Below are positions 48,604 through 58,712 of a stretch of 64,000 nt of DNA, in pieces. Numbering within the stretch: position 1 is the first letter of the stretch; each line of letters opens with the position of its first letter. The position numbers and the translations under genes are program-made. The notes below the pieces were generated by a model. That model was not told the DNA's origin and did not search any database. It saw nothing but the letters and a program-made list of their open reading frames with translations. This DNA is from Antedon bifida (Eukaryota > Echinodermata > Crinoidea > Comatulida > Antedonidae), in the NCBI GenBank assembly GCA_963402885.1, contig OY727095.1:29641001-29705000 (forward strand), in the 5' to 3' direction.

Positions 48604-50620
48604 TTAACATTTTAACGTATATATATATAAGTATTTATATTTTTATATGGATGTGTTATTGCACAAAAGAGCTATTTTAAAAGTTAAGATTGACTATTGT
48701 ATATGTTGAGCATACACTAAATATAAAAATTCAAGTAATTTGACCAATGACAATCGATGGATTATTCAAACTGTCGCTTGTCATTGGTCAACTTGCTTAA
48801 GTTATGTCCTTGCATTGTGTCTCTAGTAAAAACCACTGTTAACATACAGTATGGTTTCACCGAAAACAAGGCCCTGCAATACAATATATTAAATCATAAA
48901 ATCTCCTGCAAAATATTTTCCAGAAATCTGTTTCAAATTATTTGAATCTAGTAGAATATTTACTTTGAATTATATCGTCTCGATGTCTTTGTTAGCCCTG
49001 TAACAACTCTATCAAACTTCTCTCTTGAAATATGACCTGAAAAATTGTTTAATTTTTAGATTAAACATTGATTATTTTATATTTTAAATTTTTGACAATG
49101 TTGCCGAGTTGACACCAGGCACAGGTGTCAAGGTGTCAATTAAGACCATCATAATTATGCATTTAACTTGGTTTCTGTACTAGGTTATATTAACATTTGT
49201 TTTGCGAAAGTTTTATATGGTATGTGATGTGCACTCACGGTATGTTGATTTGACTATAACTTTCCCTTCTGCGTCATAGTCACTGGTTGCATAGCCTAGC
49301 TGCATATTAACATGATACTGCCTGGGTAGCAAGGCATTTTGATAGGCTGGAATATATTGTGATGCTCTGCCTATACTCAATACTGTAGTAAAAATAATCA
49401 GAACTATTACAATACGTGGTATTTGGTTGTGGGGTGGGGGGGGGGGGGTTGATTGGGTTTGAAATACCTCTACTTTTGTTCTTTAATACTGTACTTAAAA
49501 TGTTGTTAACTACAGTATAGTTAAATATTCAATTATAAAAACATTCTAGTACTGTGGTAGTATGATAAAATCTGTGATTTTGTTTATTTGTTTGTTTATG
49601 CATGAGTGGGCAGGTTGAAGGAAAAACCATTGGATGTACAATATCTAAAAAACACAATAGAAATGTCAAACAATTTTCAAAAGGATAGAAGGGCATATTT
49701 TCTTATTTCAAAGTTTAAAATCATCCTCTGATTTATTATAAATTATAAATAACAGATTCTACAACAGTGTTTACCTAGAACACCAGAGGACTTCTTGTCA
49801 AGGCCACCAGAAACCACTTGAACATTGAGTCTGTTGAAGTAAGGACCAGCCACGAGAGGATGGAACCGTAGGTCTTTCTTCTCTTCCACCTTCCAAAGCT
49901 GATTTTCATTTGATGTTTCTTTACCATCATTTGGTGCTTCTTTGCCAAATTGTTTTACCTCCACAAATGTTGGTAGATATAACTTCTGAGATGCATTCAA
50001 ATCTGTATCAAGAAAGATGTGTTATTTTATCATTGAATTCAATTTTTTAAACTTTTGATGAGGAAAACATTGATTCTAGTTCAGAGGCACAGAAGTAACA
50101 CGAGTTAAAACATACCACCAAAAAAACAAAAAATATAAACGTTTCAGCAAATTGATTTTATCAAGCACATGCATCATGATTTTTTAATACACATAGTTTT
50201 CATGCTATGTTAATGGAGTGAAGTGATGGTGTAGCTTACTTACTTATGCGTACTGTATATTTTCACTTTTAGAAGATCAGAAAAAATTATACATTTTTAA
50301 AAAATCATACAGTGACGGTATACAACTACACATACTTTATTTATATTTTCACTTATAGAACATCAGAAAAAAATTAGACATTTACAAATAACATGAAATG
50401 CTATGTTGTCATAGCTTGTCATCATTCCAAGCATGGAAATAATACAACGTAGTTGCCTGCGCACCATCATCATGAATTTGGTAAGTAAAAGAATGTTGAG
50501 ATTTTACTTAGTTACCACACCTTTTAATAACGATGTCTTGAGAGTACCGATCAGCTGTGAACATGTTATACCAGCTGGCTTATGGGCAGCAAACAACCCA
50601 TGTAGTTTATTGAAGCTCAT
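47782..50620 (-). CDS. TRUB2: TRUB2-like mitochondrial pseudouridine synthase, six coding exons
   Basis: Exons in transcript order are 50620-50521, 50002-49775, 49382-49239, 49036-48964, 48573-48434 and 48068-47782. All phases agree, giving 323 residues (human TRUB2 has 331). TruB-family enzymes isomerise uridine to pseudouridine; TRUB2 acts on mitochondrial mRNA. The N-terminus, KLHGLFAAHKPAGITC, matches the family opening. FHPLVAGPYFNRL precedes the catalytic loop GGLDKKSSGVLVL, with catalytic Asp102. Then come STYRHISREKFDRVV, YSGLDMQSQEAYDIAV, FNPPYVSLEMECLN and SSAVTSRINRTKDGPFTMEH, each with a clear human counterpart from memory. There is no long mitochondrial presequence. Exon 6 could also begin at 48152, but 48068 gives better family agreement. 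The last two exons are duplicated downstream at 44579-45370. Confidence 0.9.
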
Positions 50621-52671
50621 TTTTTAGTGTAATATCAATAAAATAGCCAATACCATATCACTGGTCAGTGGAGTGGTAGTTGTTGTGTTGCCAAGATGCT
50701 GGAGCTGGAGAAAGAGATATAATTTTTAAAGCAGTGTCATAAATAGTATTATTATTATTGTACATTAATTGTAGTATTATTATTAGAGATGCCATACTAA
50801 TGCAATGTAATACTACTAAATAAGTAGACCTTTTCAGGGGGCGGAAGGGGAAGTTAGAATCATGTCAATCACCGTTGATTTTGGTCACACTATTACCGCG
50901 ACCGAACATCTATATCTGCCTTTCCACCATGGCAAAGTGGGATTTCTTCCATGGTTAATATTCTCTTTCCCCACTCTGCGTGCTCTACATACAGCTAGAG
51001 GCCTAAACAATCATTTCAAATTGTTTACAAATAAAGATGGTGTTTTTTACTAATCTACAAATCTTAGTTAAAGCTTGAAATACCATATCATTACAATATA
51101 TAGAGAAATACACTTCGTTTTGAATACAAAACAATTAGGCCTAGGCCTACCGCTCCCCAGAGATATGAATTGTTTTCATAAAATAAAAAAGTAAATAAAT
51201 AAAATCACATGGCAGCACAACGCCCTCAATATTTTAGCTGCTGATGAAAGAAGAATTGCACCACCTAAGCTGCTTTCCAGAACGATTTGGCTCGACACGA
51301 AATATCATCAAAACAAACTTAATACAAATCAATCTACCACACGAACACATCACCAATTTCCAATTTAACATTTAAACTATTCTCACTGGTAGGTATACAA
51401 TCAATTATTATGTAATATTTCCGTGCTGAAGCAAGACTGTTGTGTGTAGGCTAGGCCTGACCCTCTTCTTAATTTAATCAGAGCAGCTGATGCATGAGAA
51501 GAGAGTGCTTGTTGAGGGCCCTTAGAGCTAGTGGGCGAGGAGACAGGCCTACCTAGGGCCTAGGACCTACAACAATGATTTTTTAAATAATAGTTAACAG
51601 TTAATTAATGTATTTGTTCATAATTTACCATTTTTGTAACTAGTGCTTTGAGGATTTTGAATAGCCAAAACAAAAACTGTGTAACTTAACACTAAAACAG
51701 TAACAGATCATCAGATAGTATGATATGGTTAAGTTCCACCAGGAGCACAATAATGCAACTGTCCAGCGCGTTAAAAAATGTTGGTGTTAAACTTTGTACT
51801 GTATATAATTTTATTATATAATACTGTGAAAACGGCCGTGAAAACGTACATGCATAAGCTATTATTTTACCAAATGATTACGATGTTGCTATCGTAACTC
51901 TAAACATGACGAAAATATTTTTCAAGCCACCTCTTTTTTTCACATAATTGCGAGCGAATAGGAATAATTCTATAGAATTAAATTGTTTTTTGAAAATATA
52001 TTTATAGTGATTAATTTGTTTATTTCTATATTATTAAAACCGCCCTCCCCCAAAATTGTTTAGAGGTTAAAATAAATGTAACGATACGTTAATAGGACAG
52101 GAGACAACACTCCTTTGAGTTAAAAACAAGGATTATGAATTACGCAGAAAAAATAAGTTGCAAGTTGTCTTTCGATTTATTTCTCACAATACTGAACCAC
52201 ATTTATCCAGCAAGCTGCCTGGTAATTCAAAATAGTCCTTCTACAAACAATTAAATGTTAACATGCTAAAGAACATAGATAACTAAAGCGCCTTCACGGC
52301 AAACAACAGGCTATATACCGTTGTTCACCTGTGCGTGCAATAGTTATTTAAATTAGGAGATCGTTACAGTATACGGTTACGTAAATACATACGAATCGTT
52401 ATAGGGATTCTTACATTAAATAAATCTTTTTTTTTTGGCCGTTAACTCAGTTTACATAGGCCTAGACTAGAACCTAAGTCTGTAGGCAGTCACAATGATA
52501 AAAGATATCAGATGTAATTGCGAAATTCACTCTCATTTTTAGGCGCTGTTGTTACAATTGATTGATAGGTAATATCTTGGTGAAATCCTCCTGGAATTTG
52601 CGATTAATTCAAGTCTACAGTTATCACAATTTATAGTTTATTAATAATTATTTAGTTATACAGCACTGAAA
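50621..52671. other. Intergenic region between divergent TRUB2 and EDF1
   Basis: Two housekeeping genes start here in opposite directions, about 2 kb apart, so their promoters lie within. Clusters of AGGCCTA words occur near 51137 and 51450-51560. No TATA box can be assigned with confidence, and no coding frame was recognised. Confidence 0.5.
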
Positions 52672-55600
52672 ATGGCCGATGCAGGATGGGATGAAGTAAC
52701 TTACCTGAGAAAGAAAGCACCAAAAAGTTCACATTTAAAGTCTTCTCAGGTATGGCTTATAGTTCCTTTTACAAAGCAGCCTAAATATTCATTCATTACA
52801 AGCATTTTTTTAATTGATGTTGTTTTTACTAGTACTAGTGTATATTGAATTACCTTTAAGCGGGGTTCCCACTAGCAACGAAATGCAAGGACATAGACGC
52901 AACGCAATCAAGTTGACTAATGACAAGAGACAATTTTAATAATCAATGTGTGTTGCACCTACATCCTTGCGTTGCATCCTAGTAGTAGGAACCAAGCTTT
53001 AAGTTATCACAGTGAAAACAAATTCTCTTGAGGTGTGCTACAATACATCTGAGAACGTTCTTTTGTTTACCCTGAATTGCAGCTGTACTGTATATGTTTG
53101 AGAATACCCTTGTTTTATGAGTATTCACAAATGCATTTTAGTATGTGTTTCAAGTATTCAAAATGAATGTGTAAGTTTTTTGTGTTTTGTTTTTATCTCG
53201 TAGGCTGTGAATTCTGCTATGAGATCAGGAGCTGCTGTTGAAACCAGTAAAAAGTGTAAGTGGAAGTCATACCCCCTTTTACACCGCCAGTAAAAATGCG
53301 GAGTTGATCCGGAATTGCATAACCCGAGTCGTACCCGGGACGCAAAAATACGGAAATGTAGGCCGGTGTAAACGACGTAAAAAGTTACCCGGGTCGCTGA
53401 ACCACCCGAGTAAGTGATGCGAAATGTATTCAGCGTCAAGTCAACCCGGGACGCGCCTGGGATGAACCTGTGTTTGCGGTGTATAAAACGTTCAGCGTAT
53501 CTTTACCCGTTTGTTTACTATCCTCGCTCACTATAGTATTTAATTTACATAAAATTAGGATAAGATTGATTTTGTTTATTCGCTTATTTAATAAATAAAA
53601 CTCATGGTTATTTGTTATTCATTTTTATTTCAAGATATTATTCTTCCCGAGTAGACTTAATTTTTTTGTGTATTGCCATAAAACAAAATTGTGGGAGGTA
53701 TAATGAGCAGACCGTTACTAAGGTGTCTCTTCATGCGTGAGAGGGCAATATTTCGATTGATCTAGAACATTTACATGGGTTGGTATTTTGCAGTGTAAAT
53801 ACACGCAACCTGTGTCATTCCCGTGTTATGAATCAGGTGTGAAAAGGAAATTTATCCGGACACGACATAGGTTTGTTATAAGCTTGCCTGTGTAAAAGGG
53901 GTATTAGTATGAATTAGAATTTGGATAAAATTTATTTTACACATTTGGATTATGTGACATAAGCAAGTTGTGCATGTTTTTGTTTATGCTTTCTTGTTGA
54001 CCGTTTTATTGGAAAGAACAACTGGTATTTTTATGCCAAGAATCTGGAATGGTCTATTCAGTAAAGTAAGTTTAAGTAGAATAAACATTCTGTTTTTATA
54101 ATTGAATTATAGTCAAGTCAGGTATCATTTATTGTCATTTGTTTTAAGAAAAAACATAGAAATTCTGTTTGCTCTGTTGGCGGAGCACAATATCCAACGG
54201 ACACAACACAAACTCTAAACAAAAACATTACAAAAAGTGTCTACATGATGTTTAAGGCTCTAATAGCTCCTGGAAAGAAAAAATAAAAAAGTCTATCCTG
54301 GTTGGTAATAAGGATTAGTGCCTTTTCCTTTCAAACCCCTCTTATTTGGAACTCATTACCAAATCTACTTTCAACTCAACTTCAACTTTTATATTGTTTT
54401 ATTGTCCTTGCTTGATTCTCGCACAGCGCCTTTGATAAATATTTGAATCAGTGCTATATATATTTCTGTTATTATTATTAGTAGTAACCAAACTTTGGTT
54501 AATTAGAATTTAATGACATTTTACTAACAATATAAGATTTTATTTTCACAGTTACAGCCTCAACAAATAAACAGCATGTAATAACTAAAGACACAGCAAA
54601 ACTTGACAGAGAAACTGAAGAGTTACATCGTAAGTGATTAAATTCATTATATAACACCCATGTGACCTAACACCTTTTAGGTCACGTGGTATTTAATAAA
54701 CATTCTATTGAATCCATACATTATCAATCATTCAATTTTGCTATATGGTCTTTGAAGTACAGTATCGTCCTTATATCTTTGAACGTGGAAACATAAACTG
54801 ATAGTTCAGCCTTTTTTTGGAAATTTGAAGAATGACATCACAAGCTGTTATCGGCCTCCGATAGCTAGGCCAAGCGTAGTACACGTGTGGAGATGAAATG
54901 ATGTGTCACACCTTTTCTTGATACCAAGCTAACGCTGACCACCGGTCACCATTGGTCATTTTCAATACAATAAGAAATTTATAGGGATGAGAAATGTTTT
55001 AAATTATTTCTGATTTATTTTCGATAAAATAAGTCAAGTTTTAATTCCAAGGAATGAGAAATGTTTAACTTTTTTTTTCTTAGATGAACGTGTCTCATTA
55101 GAGGTTGGAAAACTGATAAGTCAAGGGCGAATAGAGAAGAAGATGACACAGAAAGAACTTGCGACAGTAAGATGATATTTGAATTAACAAACCAGAATTT
55201 CCCATGCAGTTTCTCAAATATGTTTTTAAATCGTGTGAATAGAGTAGAATTACAAATTGATCACTTTTTATTTTGCATAACTAGCTTGTTTATTCTAAAA
55301 CATCTGATGTTGAAATTCTTCTTTTTTTTTTCGTTTTAGAATATACACACAGCTCATGTATACACTTTTCTTTTGTATACCTTGTAGCTTCTAATTTAGA
55401 CGTAGCATAATTTACAAAGAAGAGTATTGTGTTCAACTAATTTATAACACAACACCTTTTGTGTGCCTTATAGCTTCTAATTTAAAAGTATCATAATTTT
55501 ACAGTAACCGATTTGTTGCTAATTTCTGTTCAACTAATTTGTGCAATTTTATAAAGTTAAAAGTTCTGAAAAAAGTTTCTGCTTTGTTCTATAGAGAGCA

Positions 55601-56850
55601 AAACCTGTTAACATGTTTGTTTCTATATTTTACAGCATTCTAAACACAGATGTATTCAACATTTTTAGTCAATAATCATATTTTAAAATAAATTGTTTCA
55701 AAGGCCCCTTTTATACACTCTCGGATGATATTTAAAAAAATTGTACTCAATTGTATTTTTTTAGTATGTATTTATATTGTATTGTCTGTTTATGCGGATA
55801 TTTGCCGTTGATGGTATTGGTAGCTAATAAAACTGAATTGAAATGTGTTTGTATCAAATAATTTTATCCTTGTCTAGAAAATTAATGAAAAGCCGCAAGT
55901 TATTAATGATTACGAAGCCGGAAGAGCAATCCCAAATAACCAAGTCCTCGGGAAAATAGAGCGGACATTAGGTGAGTCATAATGCAAGCCATTTTAAACT
56001 TCATTTTTTGACAAGCTATGAGGTACAGACAAATAAATATTGGACAATTTACAAAAACCAGATAAAGGTTGGATGGTCGGGTGGACAAAGATTGCATTTG
56101 TATTATTTATTGACTTTTATACATTGTGGCGTAATGATCTTGAATTAAAAGAACTTCTTCAACAGCGTGATAAAGCTCGTCAAAATGGTAATTCTAAAGA
56201 AATTATCAAGATATTATCACGTAGAATTCTGTCACAAAACTCTGAAAAACAACATTGTTCAGATCAAACCATTTCAAATTTCATTTGATGAGCCATGAGG
56301 CACTGGCAAATAAATCAAATAAAACAGTTTTTAAAAACCAGCTAAAGGTTGAATGGTCGGGTGTGAAAATTCATACTGTTGATATAAGTTTGCGGGACAC
56401 TTTCTCACTCCTGAGGACGATCAAAGCATATTGATCGAAACGTCGAGAAACTCAACAGTTCTTTTCAGAACTAATATATGTGGTACCGCAAACTTATATC
56501 AACATTTGATTTCGCCATGCAAACCTTCAAACAATATAAAATTCATACTATTCTCAATTTCCAATTATACTTTAAACTTTTATACTTGATACAATGTTGG
56601 TTTGTCCATAAGGGCTCCGATCTGCTTTGAATGTTGCAGGGACACAAAATAGAAGCAAAAAACTTCTGTGAAATACGCCAGTGTTTGTCCTGATTAAATT
56701 TTGGTCGACAAAAGGAGTGTCATCATCTTTGTTCAGTTAAAAACATGATTGAGCTCTCAATCATTAAATTCATAATTTGTTTTGTTTACAGGGATAAAGC
56801 TCCGTGGAAAAGACAAGGGAAAGCCTCTCACATTTGGCAAGAAGAAGTGA
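52672..56850 (+). CDS. EDF1: EDF1 / MBF1 transcriptional coactivator, six coding exons
   Basis: Exons are 52672-52749, 53204-53255, 54552-54629, 55084-55166, 55878-55971 and 56792-56850, all in phase, giving 147 residues (human 148). MBF1/EDF1 bridges TBP and bZIP factors in the nucleus and also binds collided ribosomes. The N-terminal MBF1 domain opens [17 protein letters not shown]. Then comes [20 protein letters not shown]. The Cro/CI-type helix-turn-helix covers about 76-133, with [20 protein letters not shown] and [15 protein letters not shown]. The C-terminus is the usual Lys/Gly-rich tail [16 protein letters not shown]. Family recognition is secure. Introns hold LINE tails (about 54029-54480) and a LINE fragment with a ribozyme-like motif (about 56040-56503). 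Confidence 0.95.
54029..54480 (+). pseudogene. LINE 3' tail fragments in EDF1 intron 2
   Basis: [10 protein letters not shown] near 54033 and [10 protein letters not shown] near 54331 resemble the conserved end of LINE ORF2 proteins. They are followed by an AT-rich tail with CGCCTTTGATAAATATTTGA. Both are short and degenerate. Confidence 0.4.
56010..56370 (+). repeat. Direct repeat flanking a LINE linker fragment
   Basis: Similar segments of about 80 bp (ATGAGGTACAGACAAATAAA... and ATGAGGCACTGGCAAATAAA..., both ending GTTGGATGGTCGGGTG or GTTGAATGGTCGGGTG) occur at about 56018-56083 and 56291-56363. Between them, 56100-56240 encodes [18 protein letters not shown], like the region between endonuclease and reverse transcriptase of LINEs. 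It is in EDF1 intron 5. Confidence 0.5.
56378..56503 (+). ncRNA. Hammerhead-ribozyme-like motif inside an 18-bp inverted repeat
   Basis: GTTGATATAAGTTTGCGG (56378-56395) is perfectly complementary to 56486-56503. Between them, CTGAGGA (56411-56417) matches the hammerhead core CUGANGA. A stem follows (GATCA ... TGATC), then GAAAC (56437-56441) and GTC (56442-56444). CTC before CTGA can pair with GAG after GTC as stem I. The ACGT stem III is self-complementary and too short for a monomer, as in the small hammerheads known from Penelope-like retroelements. One extra C sits between CTGAGGA and stem II. No Penelope reverse transcriptase was seen nearby. Confidence 0.5.
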
Positions 56851-57042
56851 ATTATATGGTTAAAAGATAACAACCAAATTTACTACATTTCTTTGTGTGG
56901 AAACATCTTTGTATAATATTATTTGCACATAATTCATTAGCATTAATAACTGTATACTAACACAAGTTTTAAAGCATATGAAGAAATGATGCCGGTGGTG
57001 TCATTCATTTTTGGAAGTCGGTAAAGATTTTAGTTAATGGAA

Positions 57043-57052
57043 AATAAATAAA
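57043..57052 (+). terminator. EDF1 polyadenylation signals
   Basis: Overlapping AATAAA signals at 57043-57048 and 57047-57052 lie about 195 bp after the EDF1 stop codon. Confidence 0.6.
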
Positions 57053-57119
57053 GCTGTTCTTTTATCGTGATCATTGTTTTGTTTTTGTCTTGTTTGTAAG
57101 TAAATAACATGAAATAACC

Positions 57120-57290
57120 TAATAATCAGCATTACAAATAGGCTCGTCCACAATTAGTATTACAAAATAGGCTCCACCCATAATTAACCTTGCAAAAATA
57201 GGCCCCACCCACATTTGTCTTTGCAAATGGGCCCCACCCACATTTATGTTTGCAAATGGGCTCCACACCCACATTTGACATTGCAATATT
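57120..57290 (+). repeat. Short tandem repeat, GGCYCCACCCACATTT type
   Basis: About five units of 30-33 bp share ACAAATAGGC, CTCCACCCA and CATTTGYNTTTGCAAA variants. A 62-codon frame through it is produced by the repeat and is not a gene. Confidence 0.7.
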
Positions 57291-57899
57291 CTGTGCAATC
57301 ATCCTTGAATATCAAACTTTGTAAATTTGTTAAATTATCAAAACATAATTGTACATTTCATGCATCAACAGCCATAATCACCGTCATGTTCATTGTACTG
57401 TAGCTTCTTGTTGTATAAACCCACTAATATTTAAAATATTATGATGGAAGATCTAAAAAAGCATTTATACATATTTATATAAATCATCTTCTCCTTTCAT
57501 TGAGCATGCCGTAAATGATCTTATTTTCTGAGGTTACAATGCATCACATATTTATTCGGAAGTTGAAGTCTAATTTCTGTATTGGTACATTTGTTAGTTG
57601 AAACATTTGGTGTTTCTAACTCGCACATCATTGACCAATGGCTTGGATTTGTATTGTCCACTTTATTTGATATTTATGGTTTTTTATTTTAATATACTTT
57701 TATTTTAATATACTTTCATTGTTGTGACATTAAGCCACACCTTCACACTAAACTATGTTTACTCAATACAATTTTGACCACAATTTCTTGCAAACATTTC
57801 ATTTATTATTAATATTATTATATTAGCTCATTTAATTTTCTCATAAATACAATATCAACAATTGTAAAGTCCAAAAATTGGTAAGCCCTACTCCATTAC

Positions 57900-58712
57900 A
57901 GCATGTTATGCAGCATTCAGATGGTTGATATTCTATTATGTAGGTGTTGGTTACAGGTGGTGTATGTGAAATAGCATCTTTCACAGGTGGATTTGCATAG
58001 TCATACTCCCAACTGACATCTGTTATGTAAAGCAGCTTTTAAACATTTCATTAAGTAGGTGTTGGTTACAGGTGGTGTATGTGAAATAGCATCTTTCACA
58101 GGTGGATTTGCATAGTCATACTCCCAACTGCCATCTGTTATGTAAAGCAGCTTTTAAACATTTCATTAAGTAGGTGTTGGTTACAGGTGGTGTTCATGGT
58201 ATATAGCATCTTTCACAGGTGGATTTGCATAGCCATATGCCCAACTGCCATATGTTATGTAAAGATGGTGGTGGCATGCATGCAGGTGGACAGGGCTGTA
58301 ACACTCCTCCTTTCCCAACAGACAGGTGGTATACATGGTATAGCCGCCTTCACAGAGGTGCATTAGCATCGTCAAACAGGGCTACACTATTCCTTTGATA
58401 ACAGGTGACATACTCATGGTATAGCACCCCGCCCTGCCCCCCCACACGTGGGTTTGCATTGTCAAACAGGGCTACACTATTCCTTTTCCAACAGGTGATG
58501 TACTGATGATATATCACACCCCCCCCCCCCCTGCCCCCCATACGTGGGTTTGCATTGTTAAACAGGGCTATACTATTCCTTTTCCAACAGGTGATGTACT
58601 CATGGTATAGCCTCTCTTACAGGTGCCTAACAGGTGGTATCTTCATGGTATAGCCTCCCCCACAGGTGCATTTGCATCATCAAACAGGGCTACACTACTC
58701 CTTTGCCACATG
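57900..58712 (-). repeat. Tandem array resembling the ACBD6 terminal exon
   Basis: At least two units are exactly 115 bp apart (TTATGTAAAGCAGCTTTTAA at 58023 and 58138). More diverged units continue to 58712. Each carries segments like TTATGTAAAGCAGC and CATCTTTCACAGGTGG, which match the end of ACBD6 exon 6 (TTATGTTAAGCAGC at 58713 and CATCCTTCACAGCTGG near 58800). The array starts where that exon stops, so it probably grew from it. C-rich runs occur near 58430 and 58507. Confidence 0.75.

Noticed and set aside
49433-49449. Long G run as a possible quadruplex or origin signal
   Set aside because: It is a simple homopolymer in a TRUB2 intron without spaced G-tracts or other supporting features.
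58181-58541. Minus-strand frames in the array downstream of ACBD6
   Set aside because: They arise from the tandem units; only the terminal exon at 58713-58870 joins by phase to the gene.
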